Assembly (NCBI GenBank): GCA_963753245.1
Contig: CAVWBK010000011.1
Location: forward strand, 1-64,000
Source of the DNA: VRUE01 sp963753245
Lineage (GTDB): Bacteria; Actinomycetota; Thermoleophilia; Solirubrobacterales; 70-9
Direction: 5' to 3'
DNA length: 64,000 nucleotides
The translations under genes were made by a program, and so were the position numbers. Positions 33,894 to 42,845 of the stretch are shown here, piece after piece (position 1 is the first letter of the stretch; the number at the start of each line of letters is the position of its first letter). Under the pieces are notes generated by a model. It was given only the letters and a program-made list of their open reading frames with translations. It made no database searches and had not been told where the DNA came from.

Positions 33894-34019
33894 TTCCCGC
33901 TGCCAAACCGCTGCCGTCTTCGGGCAGGTCGTGACGGTCCCCCAAGGCTCGTCCCGCTGAGCGGTGAGGAGGGGCCAGCGGGCGAGCGGGCGAGCTCGTC
34001 CTCTGCGAGGATCGAGGTG

Positions 34020-34697
34020 ATGAGCGAGGAGATCTGGGCCCAGGTTGATGAGTACGTCGTCGGACGGCTGGCGCCGGCCGACGAGGCGCTAGCTGCGGCG
34101 CTTCGCGCCGCCAAGGAGGCGGGCCTGCCTCCGATCCAGGTCTCCCCACCCCAGGGTAAGTTGCTCTACCTGTTGGCGAAGATGATCGGCGCCGAGCAGA
34201 TCCTCGAATTCGGCACCCTGGGCGGCTACAGCGCGATCTGGCTCTGCCGGGCGCTGGCGCCGGGCGGGCGCCTGATCACCCTCGAGGCTGATCCCCGTCA
34301 CGCCGAGGTCGCGCGCGCCAGCCTCGAGCGCGCTGGGCTCGGAGATCGGGTCGAGCTACGGGTCGGGGCCGCGCTGGGCGAGCTCGGCCAACTCGAGGCC
34401 GAGGGCGCCGGGCCCTTTGACCTTGTCTTCATCGATGCCGACAAGGCCAACACCCCGGAGTACTTTGCCTGGTCGCTTGAGCGAACCCGACCCGGTGGGC
34501 TGATCATCGCCGACAACGTCGTCCGCGACGGGGCGCTCGTCGATCAGGCAAATCGGGACGTCGCGATCCTCGCCCAGCGCCGCCTGCACGAGATGCTCGC
34601 CGCCGAGCCTCGGCTCGAGGCGACAACGATCCAGACGGTCGGGGTCAAGGGCTATGACGGCTTCGCGATCGCCCGACTACTCGATTCACCCGCTTAG
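34020..34697 (+). CDS. SAM-dependent O-methyltransferase (catechol/caffeoyl-CoA type)
   Basis: The 225-residue protein matches class-I O-methyltransferases of family 3. SAM-binding EFGTLGGYSAIW is near 61-72, acidic LEADPRHAEVAR near 88-99, metal-binding FDLVFIDADKANTPEY near 136-151, and IIADNVVRDG near 163-172 supplies further metal ligands. Members methylate one hydroxyl of a catechol-like substrate with a divalent metal. It occupies the map-rpmJ interval where infA is normally found. Substrate unknown. Confidence 0.88.
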   Translation: MSEEIWAQVDEYVVGRLAPADEALAAALRAAKEAGLPPIQVSPPQGKLLYLLAKMIGAEQILEFGTLGGYSAIWLCRALAPGGRLITLEADPRHAEVARASLERAGLGDRVELRVGAALGELGQLEAEGAGPFDLVFIDADKANTPEYFAWSLERTRPGGLIIADNVVRDGALVDQANRDVAILAQRRLHEMLAAEPRLEATTIQTVGVKGYDGFAIARLLDSPA

Positions 34698-34845
34698 TCC
34701 CCGCCTTGCGGACCGCGGTCGCTCGAGGCGGCGCGAATCGACCCCCCGGCGCTGTCGCACCGCGCGATCACCACCCCGGCCGGGCCCCGCACCTGGGTCC
34801 GCTCGCCGTCCAGTCACCAGCGAGGCCTCAAAGCGGCCCTCCTGC

Positions 34846-34851
34846 TATCTT
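34846..34851 (+). promoter_or_regulatory. Candidate -10 box for rpmJ-rpsM-rpsK-rpsD-rpoA-rplQ
   Basis: TATCTT lies 95 nt before rpmJ in the 243-nt gap after the methyltransferase. A small CGGCC-GAA-GGGCCG-type hairpin follows in the presumed leader. The -35 is unclear. Confidence 0.35.
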
Positions 34852-34940
34852 TCTCGGTCGGCCGAAGGGCCGGTCAGTTGTGCCTGCCGCCCGATTCCTG
34901 GGGCGCGCGGGAGTCCTGTAGTCGATACGAATCCGGAGCG

Positions 34941-35054
34941 ATGAAGGTCCGAGCTTCCGTAAAGCCGATGTGCGAAAAGTGCAAGATCATCCGCCGCAAT
35001 GGGGCGGTCCTCGTGATCTGCTCGAACCCGCGCCACAAGCAGCGGCAGGGCTAG
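34941..35054 (+). CDS. rpmJ: 50S ribosomal protein L36 (Zn-type)
   Basis: This 37-residue protein has MKVRASVKPMCEKCKIIRRNG..., with CEKC, a later Cys and His (CSNPRHKQRQG) forming the zinc site. The ATG follows CCGGAG. It marks the start of the alpha-operon segment. Confidence 0.96.
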   Translation: MKVRASVKPMCEKCKIIRRNGAVLVICSNPRHKQRQG

Positions 35055-35066
35055 GGCTGGGCGACG

Positions 35067-35450
35067 ATGGCACGCATTGCGGGAATCAATATTCCGGTCC
35101 AAAAACGGATCGAAATTGGCCTCACCTACATCTTTGGCATCGGCCAGTCGACTGCGCAGAAAATTCTCGCGGAGACAAAAATCGACCCCGACACCCTGGT
35201 CAAAGACCTGACCGAGGATGAGGTCGTCCGCCTGCGTGAAGCGGTCGAGCAGCACGAGGTCGAGGGTGACCTGCGTCGCGAGCGCTCCCAGGACGTCAAA
35301 CGCCTGATGGAGATTGGCTCCTACCGTGGCCTGCGCCATCGCCGCGGCCTGCCGGTGCGCGGCCAGCGGACAAAGACCAACGCTCGTGGCCGCAAGGGCC
35401 CGCGCCGGATGAGTGTCGCCGGCAAGCGCAAGGCACCGACGGCGAGGTAG
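35067..35450 (+). CDS. rpsM: 30S ribosomal protein S13
   Basis: S13 (127 residues) forms inter-subunit bridges at the 30S head. ARIAGINIPVQKRIEIGLTYIFGIGQSTAQKIL and GSYRGLRHRRGLPVRGQRTKTNARGRKGPRR are diagnostic. It is 7 nt ahead of rpsK. Confidence 0.98.
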   Translation: MARIAGINIPVQKRIEIGLTYIFGIGQSTAQKILAETKIDPDTLVKDLTEDEVVRLREAVEQHEVEGDLRRERSQDVKRLMEIGSYRGLRHRRGLPVRGQRTKTNARGRKGPRRMSVAGKRKAPTAR

Positions 35451-35457
35451 CGCAGCG

Positions 35458-35859
35458 ATGCCCCAACCCAAGAAACCCGCCAAGGGCCGCGCCCGGCGCC
35501 GGGTCAAGAAGAACGTCACCTACGGCCAGGCCCACATCAAGACCTCCTTCAACAACACGATTGTCACCCTCACCGACACCGACGGCAACGTGATCGCCTG
35601 GGAGTCGGCCGGGTCGGCGGGCTTCAAAGGCTCGCGCAAGTCGACCCCTTTCGCCGCCCAGGTGACCGCCGATGCGGCGGCGAAAAAAGGCATGGAGCAC
35701 GGTCTCGAGAAGGTCGAGGTCTTCGCCAAGGGCGCCGGCTCGGGGCGCGAGACGGCGATCCGCTCGCTGCAGGCCGCCGGTCTCGACGTGACCACCGTCA
35801 AGGACGTCTCCCCGCAGGCCCACAACGGATGCCGGCCGAAGAAGCGGCGGAGGGTCTAG
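35458..35859 (+). CDS. rpsK: 30S ribosomal protein S11
   Basis: S11 (133 residues) has the conserved HIKTSFNNTIVTLTDTDGNVIAWESAGSAGFKGSRKSTPFAAQ and ends with PQAHNGCRPKKRRRV. The ATG at 35458 follows rpsM; upstream in-frame sequence is a shadow. The TAG overlaps the rpsD GTG. Confidence 0.98.
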   Translation: MPQPKKPAKGRARRRVKKNVTYGQAHIKTSFNNTIVTLTDTDGNVIAWESAGSAGFKGSRKSTPFAAQVTADAAAKKGMEHGLEKVEVFAKGAGSGRETAIRSLQAAGLDVTTVKDVSPQAHNGCRPKKRRRV

Positions 35860-36479
35860 TGGCCCGCGATACCTCCCCCCAGTGCAAGCAGTGTCGTCGC
35901 GAGGGCCAGAAGCTCTTTCTCAAGGGCGAGCGTTGCTTTACCGACAAATGTGGTGTCGAGCGGCGCTCCTACCCGCCGGGCGAGCACGGCCGGGGGCGCA
36001 TGCGCCAGTCCGAGTATCGGGTGCAGCTGCGCGAGAAGCAAAAGACGCGGCGCTACTACCAGGTCCTGGAGAAGCAGTTTCGCGCCTACTACGACAAGGC
36101 ATCCCGCCAGGATGGGGTGACCGGAGAGAACTTGCTGCGTCTGCTCGAGTCGCGGTTTGACAACGTCCTCGTGCGGCTCGGCTTCGCCGCCTCGCGGCGC
36201 CAGGCCCGCCAGCTCGTCCGCCACGGGCACTGGCTGGTCAACGGGCGCCGGGTTGACGTGCCCTCCTACCAGGTGCGACCCGAAGACGTGATTTCGATCA
36301 AGGCCGACTCCGCCGCCGCAGACACGATTCGCAAGGCGACCGAGCTGGTTTCCACCGTGCCGGCCTGGCTGCAGGCCGACCACGATTCGCTGACCGCCAA
36401 GATTCTGCGCTATCCAGAGCGCGCGGAGATCTCGGCGCCGGTACAGGAGCAGCTCATCGTCGAGCTCTACTCCAAGTAG
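35859..36479 (+). CDS. rpsD: 30S ribosomal protein S4 (Zn-type)
   Basis: S4 (206 residues) nucleates 30S assembly. Four cysteines near the N-terminus (CKQC at 9-12, CFTDKC at 26-31) mark the zinc-containing C+ form. The S4 domain is at LESRFDNVLVRLGFAASRRQARQLVRHGHWLVNGRRV. The GTG start overlaps the rpsK stop; an upstream in-frame ATG would lie inside rpsK. Confidence 0.97.
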   Translation: MARDTSPQCKQCRREGQKLFLKGERCFTDKCGVERRSYPPGEHGRGRMRQSEYRVQLREKQKTRRYYQVLEKQFRAYYDKASRQDGVTGENLLRLLESRFDNVLVRLGFAASRRQARQLVRHGHWLVNGRRVDVPSYQVRPEDVISIKADSAAADTIRKATELVSTVPAWLQADHDSLTAKILRYPERAEISAPVQEQLIVELYSK

Positions 36480-36516
36480 TCCGGGCCAATTTCTACACAC
36501 GCAACTCAAGGAACTC

Positions 36517-37497
36517 ATGACCACTGATTTCCAGGTCCCCCGCATCAGCTCAGAGAAGGTCGATGACCGTCGCGGCACTTTCACGATTGAGCCGCTCGAC
36601 AAGGGCTTCGGCTACACATTCGGCAACAGCCTGCGCCGCGTTTTGCTGTCCTCGCTCGGCGGCGCGGCGATCACCAGTGTCCGCATCGAGGGCGTCGCGC
36701 ACGAGTTTTCCAGCGTGCCCGGCGTCAAAGAGGACGTCACTGACATCGTTCTCAACCTCAAGGATCTCGTGGTGCGGATGCACACCGATGCCGACGAGGT
36801 CGAGGCGCCGCTGGTGGCCACCGGCCCCGGCGAGATCAAGGCGAAGGACATCGACCTGCCTTCCGGGGTCGAGATCCTCAACCCCGAGGCGCCGATCGCG
36901 ACGCTTGAGAAGAAAACCAAACTCGAGGTCTATTTGACGATCGGCCGCGGCCGCGGCTACTCGCCGGCTGAAGAGAACAAGTCCGATGAGCAGCCGATCG
37001 GCGTGATCCCGATCGACTCGATCTTCTCGCCGATCCGCCGCGCCTCCTATGCGGTCGCCACGGCCAGGGTCGGGCAGCGGACCGACTTCGACAAACTGAC
37101 CCTTGACCTGGAGACCGACGGCTCGATCGAGCCGGCGGCGGCGTTGCGCGAGGCCTCCGAGATCCTGATCAAGAGCCTGGCGATCTTCACCGACGCCGAG
37201 CGGGTCGAGGAGCTGACCGCGCGGGAACCGGTGGCGGTGCCAGCCGACACCCTGGCGGGCGTCGGCGGCGCCGAAGGAGCACCGAGCGCCAACGGGCTCG
37301 ATGAGATCCTGATCGAGGAGCTCGAGCTCGGCGTGCGTTCCTACAACTGCCTGAAGCGGGCCGGGGTGCAGACCGTCGGCGACCTGGTGCGCAAGTCGCG
37401 CTCGGAGCTCAACGCGATCCCCAACTTCGGCCAGAAGTCGATCGAGGAAGTGATCGAGACCCTGCACTCACGCGGCCTCGACCTTCAGCAGGACTAG
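36517..37497 (+). CDS. rpoA: DNA-directed RNA polymerase subunit alpha
   Basis: Alpha (326 residues) has the N-terminal dimerisation domain with KGFGYTFGNSLRRVLLSSLGGAAITSVRIEGV (~29-60). The C-terminal domain carries LELGVRSYNCLKRAGVQTVGDLVRKS (~268-293), which binds UP elements and activators. A clear AAGGAA ribosome-binding site precedes the ATG. The order rpsD-rpoA-rplQ is canonical. Confidence 0.98.
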   Translation: MTTDFQVPRISSEKVDDRRGTFTIEPLDKGFGYTFGNSLRRVLLSSLGGAAITSVRIEGVAHEFSSVPGVKEDVTDIVLNLKDLVVRMHTDADEVEAPLVATGPGEIKAKDIDLPSGVEILNPEAPIATLEKKTKLEVYLTIGRGRGYSPAEENKSDEQPIGVIPIDSIFSPIRRASYAVATARVGQRTDFDKLTLDLETDGSIEPAAALREASEILIKSLAIFTDAERVEELTAREPVAVPADTLAGVGGAEGAPSANGLDEILIEELELGVRSYNCLKRAGVQTVGDLVRKSRSELNAIPNFGQKSIEEVIETLHSRGLDLQQD

Positions 37498-37522
37498 GCA
37501 AGGCACGAGACGGAGTCCGGCG

Positions 37523-37876
37523 ATGCGCCACCGCAAGAAGCGAAACAAGCTCAGTCGCGACGCGGCGCACCGCGAGTCGCTGCTCTCCAACCTCTCCAAG
37601 GCGCTGATCGAGCATGAGCGGATCAAGACCAGCCAGGCCAAGGCGAAGGCGGTCAAGCCCGAGGTCGAGCAGTTGATCACGCTCGCCAAGCGCGGCGACC
37701 TGCACGCCCGCCGCCAGGCGCTGGCGACCCTGCACAACGACAAGTTCATCGTCCACAAGCTCTTCGAGGAGGTCGCGCCGCGCTACCTCGAGCGGCCCGG
37801 CGGCTACACCCGGATCGTCAAGTTGGGTCCGCGCAAATCGGACTCAACCGAGATGGTCTTCCTCGAGCTGGTTTAG
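37523..37876 (+). CDS. rplQ: 50S ribosomal protein L17
   Basis: L17 (117 residues) shows MRHRKKRNKLSRDAAHRESLLSNLSKALIEHERIKTSQAKAKAVKPEVEQLI and ends in RPGGYTRIVKLGPRKSDSTEMVFLELV. It is the last gene of the ribosomal stretch; truA lies convergently 53 nt away. Confidence 0.98.
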   Translation: MRHRKKRNKLSRDAAHRESLLSNLSKALIEHERIKTSQAKAKAVKPEVEQLITLAKRGDLHARRQALATLHNDKFIVHKLFEEVAPRYLERPGGYTRIVKLGPRKSDSTEMVFLELV

Positions 37877-37929
37877 GAGACGTGCACCCGGTCTCGCCCT
37901 AAACCGAGGCCTGCGCGATCAACCGCTGT

Positions 37930-38682
37930 TCACCGCGCCCCCCGCTCATAGCTGACCGACTCCAGGTAGAGGCCGTGGGCGGGGCTCGTTTCTCCCGCGG
38001 CGGGACGCGGAGCGCCCTCGAGCAGCCGCGTGAAGTCAGCCAGGCCGCGTCGCCCGCAGGCGATCTCAAGCATCGTGCCGACCAGGACCCGGACCATGTT
38101 GCGCATGAAGGCATCGGCGCTGACGCGGAAAATCGCGAGCGGACCGTGCCACTCCCAGCTCGCGGCGAGCAGATCGCGCTCGAAGCGCACGTGCTCGCTC
38201 TGGGTCGGGGTGAAGGCGGTGAAGTCATGGGTCCCCGGCAGAACAGCCGCGCAGGCCTCGAGGGCATCGCGGTCAAAGCTATAGGGCCACCAGAGCGCGC
38301 GGCCGCGCTGCAGCGGGCTGGGCGCCTGGCGCGCGAGGACGCGATAGAGGTAGGTGCGCGAGGTTGCGTCGGCGCGGGCATCGAAGCTCTTGGCCACCGC
38401 CGCGGCGGCGCTGATCGCCAGGTCGGTCGGGATCACGCCGTTCAGGCGTCGGGCCAGATCGCCAGGCAGCTCGCCGCCGGCGCGGAAGCTGGCGACCTGG
38501 CCGAGGGCGTGGACCCCGGTGTCGGTGCGCCCGGCGACGCTCAGCTCGACCCGCTCGCCGAGCACCGTCTGCAGAGCGCTCTCCAGCTCGCCCTGCACGG
38601 TGCGCACGCCGTGCGGCTGCCTGGCCCAGCCGCGGAACTGCGAACCGTCGTATTCGATGTCGAGGCGCACGGTGGTCCCCAT
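37930..38682 (-). CDS. truA: tRNA pseudouridine(38-40) synthase
   Basis: TruA (250 residues) converts uridines 38-40 of tRNA anticodon arms. The catalytic Asp is in AGRTDTGVHALGQVASF (~50-66), with LDIEYDGSQFRGWARQP at the start and FMRNMVRVLVGTMLEI near 190-205. The ATG at 38682 gives the family N-terminus. A CATACT box 7 nt upstream (38690-38695, minus strand) suggests a leaderless transcript. It often follows rplQ, but here it is on the opposite strand. Confidence 0.96.
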   Translation of the reverse strand: MGTTVRLDIEYDGSQFRGWARQPHGVRTVQGELESALQTVLGERVELSVAGRTDTGVHALGQVASFRAGGELPGDLARRLNGVIPTDLAISAAAAVAKSFDARADATSRTYLYRVLARQAPSPLQRGRALWWPYSFDRDALEACAAVLPGTHDFTAFTPTQSEHVRFERDLLAASWEWHGPLAIFRVSADAFMRNMVRVLVGTMLEIACGRRGLADFTRLLEGAPRPAAGETSPAHGLYLESVSYERGAR

Positions 38683-38712
38683 CGGGGGCAGTATGCCGCG
38701 GCCGCCGCCACC

Positions 38713-38718
38713 TAGAAT
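38713..38718 (+). promoter_or_regulatory. -10 box of a probable leaderless surE promoter
   Basis: TAGAAT ends 7 nt before the surE GTG at 38726. No Shine-Dalgarno is present between them. Confidence 0.55.
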
Positions 38719-38725
38719 CGCTGCC

Positions 38726-39535
38726 GTGCGCGTCCTGCTCACCAACGACGATGGAATCACGGCCCCCGGCCTGCAGGCGCTGCGCCGTGCACTTCGCGGC
38801 CTCGACGGGATCGAGGTCAAGGTGATCGCCCCTGACTCCAACCGCAGCGCGACCGCACGCAGCATCACGACCCGTTCACCACTGACGGTCGAGGAGGTCG
38901 AGTTCGGCGATGGCGAGATCGGCTACGCGACCGACGGCACCCCGGTTGACTGCGTCCGCTTCGCCGAGCTCGGTCTGGTCGGCGGCCGCCCCGACCTGAT
39001 CGTCTCGGGGATAAACCACGGCGCCAATCTCGGTGATGACATCACCTACTCGGGCACGGTCGCCGCCGCCTTTGAGGGGATCGTGCTGGGGATTCCCGCG
39101 CTGGCCGTCTCCCAGCAATCCTCCGGCGGCGGCATGGGCTACGTCAGCGGCCGCTTTGACTTCGGCGTCGCGGCACCCTTCGCCGCGGAGCTGGTCCGCC
39201 GTCTGCTCGGCGCGCCGATGCCCGAGGCGACCCTGATCAACGTCAACTGCCCGGCCGGAGAGCCGAGCGGCATCGAGGTCACGAAGCTCGGCAAACGCAT
39301 CTACAACGATGAGCTGAAGCTGATCGGCGAGGAACCCGGGCGGCGCCGGCGCTATGAGATCTACGGATGGCAGCCGGGCTATGAGGAGGTCGAGGGGACC
39401 GACCTCTACGCGGTCGCCCAGAAGCGGATCTCGGTGACGCCGATCCACTTCGATCTCACCGACCATGGCGGCATCGAGACCCTCCAGCGGTGGGGGTTCG
39501 AGGAGATGCTGGCGGCCAGCGCCGCGGCGGCGTGA
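38726..39535 (+). CDS. surE: 5'-nucleotidase SurE
   Basis: SurE (269 residues) is a metal-dependent survival-protein phosphatase. It opens with VRVLLTNDDG (the DD metal ligands at 8-9), then APDSNRSATARSIT (~36-49) and VSGINHGANLGDDITYSGTVAAA near 93-115. The GTG start is required for the NDDG motif to be N-terminal. The stop overlaps the ligA GTG (GTGA). Confidence 0.96.
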   Translation: MRVLLTNDDGITAPGLQALRRALRGLDGIEVKVIAPDSNRSATARSITTRSPLTVEEVEFGDGEIGYATDGTPVDCVRFAELGLVGGRPDLIVSGINHGANLGDDITYSGTVAAAFEGIVLGIPALAVSQQSSGGGMGYVSGRFDFGVAAPFAAELVRRLLGAPMPEATLINVNCPAGEPSGIEVTKLGKRIYNDELKLIGEEPGRRRRYEIYGWQPGYEEVEGTDLYAVAQKRISVTPIHFDLTDHGGIETLQRWGFEEMLAASAAAA

Positions 39536-41565
39536 GCGGCGCTGCGCGGGCGGCGCGCAAGCGCGCCGGCGAGCTGCGAGAGGAGTTGGCCAAACACAAC
39601 CGGGCCTACTACGTCCTCGACGAACCAGAGATCGGCGACGATGCCTACGACGAGCTGCTCGACGAGCTGCGCGCGATCGAGGCAGCCAATCCCGAGCTGC
39701 GCAGTCCCGACTCGCCCACCCAGCGGGTCGGCGCGCCACCCCTGGATCGTTTTGAGCAGGTCGAGCATCTGGAAGCGATGCTCTCGCTCGCCAACGCCCG
39801 CAGCGAGGAGGAGCTGCGCGCTTGGGAGACGCGGATCCGCAGCCACCTCAAGCGACTCGACATCAGCGCCTCGCAGTTCAGCTACACCACCGAGCCCAAG
39901 ATCGACGGTCTGGCGATGACGCTCGTCTATGAAGATGGAGTCCTGATCCGCGGCGCGACGCGCGGCGATGGCCGGATCGGGGAGGACGTGACCCAGAACC
40001 TGCGTACGATCGGCGCGATCCCGTTGCGGATCGACGACCCCCCTGAGCTGGTCGAAGTCCGCGGTGAGATCTATCTGCCGATCGCCGACTTCAAAGCCCT
40101 CAACGAACGCCGTGCCGAGGCGGGGCAGCCGACCTTCGCCAATCCCCGCAACTCGGCGGCCGGCTCGATTCGACAGCTCGACCCGGCCCTGGCCGCCGAA
40201 CGGCCGCTCTCGATCTGGTGCTACGCGATCGGCGCCACCCGCGGCCTTGACCTTGCGACTCATTGCGATGAGGTGCGTTGGCTGCGCGAGCGCGGCTTCA
40301 AGGTCAACCCCGATACCGCTCACCACGCCGATGTCGAGTCGGTGGTCGAGCGCTGTCACTGGTGGGAGGAGCGCCGCGAGCAGCTCGACTATGAGATCGA
40401 TGGAGTCGTGGTCAAGGTCGACGAGCGGGCGCTTTGGCGGGAGCTCGGCGTGGTCGGACGCGAGCCGCGCTGGGCGATCGCCTGGAAGTTCCCGCCGACG
40501 ACGGCGACCACCAAGCTTCTCCAGGTGGTCTGGAACGTGGGGCGGACCGGGCACCTGGTGCCCTTCGCGATCCTCGAGCCGGTCCACGTCGGTGGCGTGA
40601 CCGTGTCGACCGCGACCCTCCACAACGAGGAGGACCTGGCTCGCAAGGATGTCCGGGTCGGCGACGAGGTGGTCGTGATGCGCGCCGGTGACGTGATTCC
40701 CCAGGTTGTCTCGCCGCTCACCCAGAAGCGCAAGAAGGGCGCCCGCCGACCGAAACCGCCGAAGCGCTGCCCCGCCTGTGGGACTGAGACGGTCAAACCC
40801 GAGGGCGCCGTCTTCACGATCTGTCCCAACCGCGCCGCTTGCCCGGGCCAGTCCTTCCAGCACGTCAAGCATTTCGTCAGCAGGGGCGCGATGGACATCG
40901 AGGGCCTCGGCGAAAAACAGGCTCAGCGTTTCCTTGAGGCGGGGCTGATCGGGGATGTCGGTGATATCTATGACCTCGACGAGGAGCGCCTGGGAGGGCT
41001 CGAGGGCTTCGGCGAGCTCTCGGCCCACAACCTGCTCGCCGCGATCGCCGCCTCCCGCGAGCGGCCCTTTCAGCGCGTCCTGTATGCCCTTGGGCTGCCC
41101 GGAGTCGGCTACGTCACCGCCGAGGCGCTGGCCCTTCACTTCGGCTCGATCGCCGAGCTTGCCCGCGCCGATCCCGAGCAGATCGAGGAGGTTGAGGGGG
41201 TCGGGCCGGTGATGGCGGTGCAGATCGCCGAGTCGCTCGCCGAGGAGCGCACCACCGAGCTGATCGAGAAGCTGGGTCACAAGGGCCTGAGGCTCGAGCT
41301 CGATCCCTCCGAAAGGCGCCGGGCAGGCGGCCCGCTGGAGGGCAAGACCGTGGTCCTGACCGGGACGATGTCGACCCTGACCCGAGAGCAGGCGGCGGCG
41401 ATGATCAAGGCCGCCGGCGGCAAGGTGACAAACTCGGTCTCAACGAACACCGACTACGTGATCGCTGGCGACAGCCCCGGTTCAAAGCTGGCAAAAGCCG
41501 AGGAGCTGGGCACCGAGATCCTCGATCAAGCCGGCCTTTTGGCGCTGGTTGACCGCCCTCAGTAG
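39532..41565 (+). CDS. ligA: NAD-dependent DNA ligase
   Basis: LigA (677 residues) seals nicks using NAD+. In order it has the Ia domain, the adenylation domain with catalytic Lys123 in EPKIDG, the OB fold, a C-x2-C...C...C zinc finger (CPACG...CPNRAACPG, ~415-440), helix-hairpin-helix repeats and a C-terminal BRCT domain (GGPLEGKTVVLTGT onward, ~598-677). The GTG overlaps the surE stop. The 3' end overlaps the convergent carboxypeptidase gene by 7 nt. Confidence 0.97.
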   Translation: MSGAARAARKRAGELREELAKHNRAYYVLDEPEIGDDAYDELLDELRAIEAANPELRSPDSPTQRVGAPPLDRFEQVEHLEAMLSLANARSEEELRAWETRIRSHLKRLDISASQFSYTTEPKIDGLAMTLVYEDGVLIRGATRGDGRIGEDVTQNLRTIGAIPLRIDDPPELVEVRGEIYLPIADFKALNERRAEAGQPTFANPRNSAAGSIRQLDPALAAERPLSIWCYAIGATRGLDLATHCDEVRWLRERGFKVNPDTAHHADVESVVERCHWWEERREQLDYEIDGVVVKVDERALWRELGVVGREPRWAIAWKFPPTTATTKLLQVVWNVGRTGHLVPFAILEPVHVGGVTVSTATLHNEEDLARKDVRVGDEVVVMRAGDVIPQVVSPLTQKRKKGARRPKPPKRCPACGTETVKPEGAVFTICPNRAACPGQSFQHVKHFVSRGAMDIEGLGEKQAQRFLEAGLIGDVGDIYDLDEERLGGLEGFGELSAHNLLAAIAASRERPFQRVLYALGLPGVGYVTAEALALHFGSIAELARADPEQIEEVEGVGPVMAVQIAESLAEERTTELIEKLGHKGLRLELDPSERRRAGGPLEGKTVVLTGTMSTLTREQAAAMIKAAGGKVTNSVSTNTDYVIAGDSPGSKLAKAEELGTEILDQAGLLALVDRPQ

Positions 41566-42824
41566 GAGGCAACGGCGCCGGCGATCAGGTCCTGCTCGGT
41601 GTGGGCGAGGGTGAGATCGCCGACGCTGCCCATCAGGATCGAGAAGATCATCACCTTGCCGTCCTGGTTAAAGCAGTAACCCGAGAGGTTGCTGACCCCG
41701 GTCAGGGTTCCGGTCTTCGTCCGGCAGCGGCCGTCGGCGGCGGTTCCGTGCATGCGGTCGGCGACGGTGCCTTCGTGGCCGGCGAGGGCCAGATCGGAGA
41801 TGAACTGGTCACCGATCTTCGCTTCGCGGACGGACTCGAGCAGGCGCACGACGTCCAGCGGTGAGGCGCGGCCCGAGCGAGTCAGGCCCGAACCGTCGAC
41901 AGCATGGACGGCGCTGCCCTCCTGGCGCGCGAAGCGCGTCACCACCGCGGCGCCGGCCGCGGTGGTGCCTCCACCCCCGAAATGGGCGCCGAGCAGCTTG
42001 ATCAGCATCTCGGCGAAGAAGTTGTCGGAGTTGACATCGGTGAAATTGACGATCGCGCTCATTGGCGGCGATTCGACTGAGGCGATTGCGCGGGTTTCGC
42101 GGCCGGCTTCATCGACTTCTTTGAGCGCGATTTGGGGCTGGATCGCGATGCCGGCGCCGCGCAGCCCGTCGACCAGCTTGCGCGCCGCCACCTTGGCTGG
42201 ATCGGAGGCGAAGGCCTGGGCGCTTGAGTCGGCGAAGCCGGAATTGAAGTCAAGGCCCGAGAGCGGTCCGATTTCGACGCTGGTCGCATAGTTGGACGCC
42301 GCGACCCCGCGCAGGCGGTCAAAGATCGTGTCATCGGCATAGAGTCGACCGGTGACCGCGGTGAGGCCGACGCGATCGCGAAGTTGGCGTTTGAGCGCGT
42401 AGATATTGGTGCCGAGGCCGCCGTTGAAGGCGTCATAGAAGGCGGGGCTGCCGAGTGTCGGGTCTCCGCCGCCCTTCAGGTAGAGGTTGCCGTGCAGGAC
42501 GCCCTGCTTATCGATCGGGCCTTCGGCGAAGACCCTGGTCGCGATCCGCGCTTCGGGCCCAAAGCGGGCGAGGACGGTCGAGGTCGTGAAGAGCTTCATG
42601 TTGGAGGCGAGCGGGCGCTGCTGGCTCGCGTCGCGGGCGCAGACGACCTGGCCGGTCTGGGCATCGATGACGTAGAGCCCGCTGGCCTGGCCTCCGCCAT
42701 CCACCAAGCGCGCCCGCAGCGCCTGGCAAAGGCCGCCGCCCGCTCCGTTCGCCGCGGCGATCGGAGCGCTTAGGCAGGCAAGCAGCAGGAGAAGTGTGAC
42801 GATTAGGCACGGGGTCCGTCGCAT
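41559..42824 (-). CDS. dacB: D-alanyl-D-alanine carboxypeptidase / PBP4-type (peptidase S13)
   Basis: The 421-residue exported enzyme trims or cuts peptidoglycan stem peptides. It has a signal sequence (~1-25) containing LLAC at 14-17, which could be a lipobox. The penicillin-binding triad is intact: Ser74-x-x-Lys77 (SNMK), SDN near 270-275 and KTGT near 373. It is divergent from the patatin-like gene, with only 21 nt between start codons. Confidence 0.92.
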   Translation of the reverse strand: MRRTPCLIVTLLLLLACLSAPIAAANGAGGGLCQALRARLVDGGGQASGLYVIDAQTGQVVCARDASQQRPLASNMKLFTTSTVLARFGPEARIATRVFAEGPIDKQGVLHGNLYLKGGGDPTLGSPAFYDAFNGGLGTNIYALKRQLRDRVGLTAVTGRLYADDTIFDRLRGVAASNYATSVEIGPLSGLDFNSGFADSSAQAFASDPAKVAARKLVDGLRGAGIAIQPQIALKEVDEAGRETRAIASVESPPMSAIVNFTDVNSDNFFAEMLIKLLGAHFGGGGTTAAGAAVVTRFARQEGSAVHAVDGSGLTRSGRASPLDVVRLLESVREAKIGDQFISDLALAGHEGTVADRMHGTAADGRCRTKTGTLTGVSNLSGYCFNQDGKVMIFSILMGSVGDLTLAHTEQDLIAGAVASY

Positions 42825-42831
42825 CTACTGG

Positions 42832-42838
42832 GATAATC
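42832..42838. promoter_or_regulatory. Shared bidirectional -10 element
   Basis: GATAAT (42832-42837) reads as a -10 for the + gene at 42846. The overlapping reverse complement GATTAT (42838-42833) reads as a -10 for the minus gene starting at 42824. Each hexamer ends exactly 8 nt before its ATG, and neither gene has room for a Shine-Dalgarno. Confidence 0.6.
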
Positions 42839-42845
42839 CACGTTT

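Noticed and set aside
39406..41280. 624-codon open frame antisense to ligA
   Set aside because: Same shadow pattern; ligA on the + strand has all family motifs.
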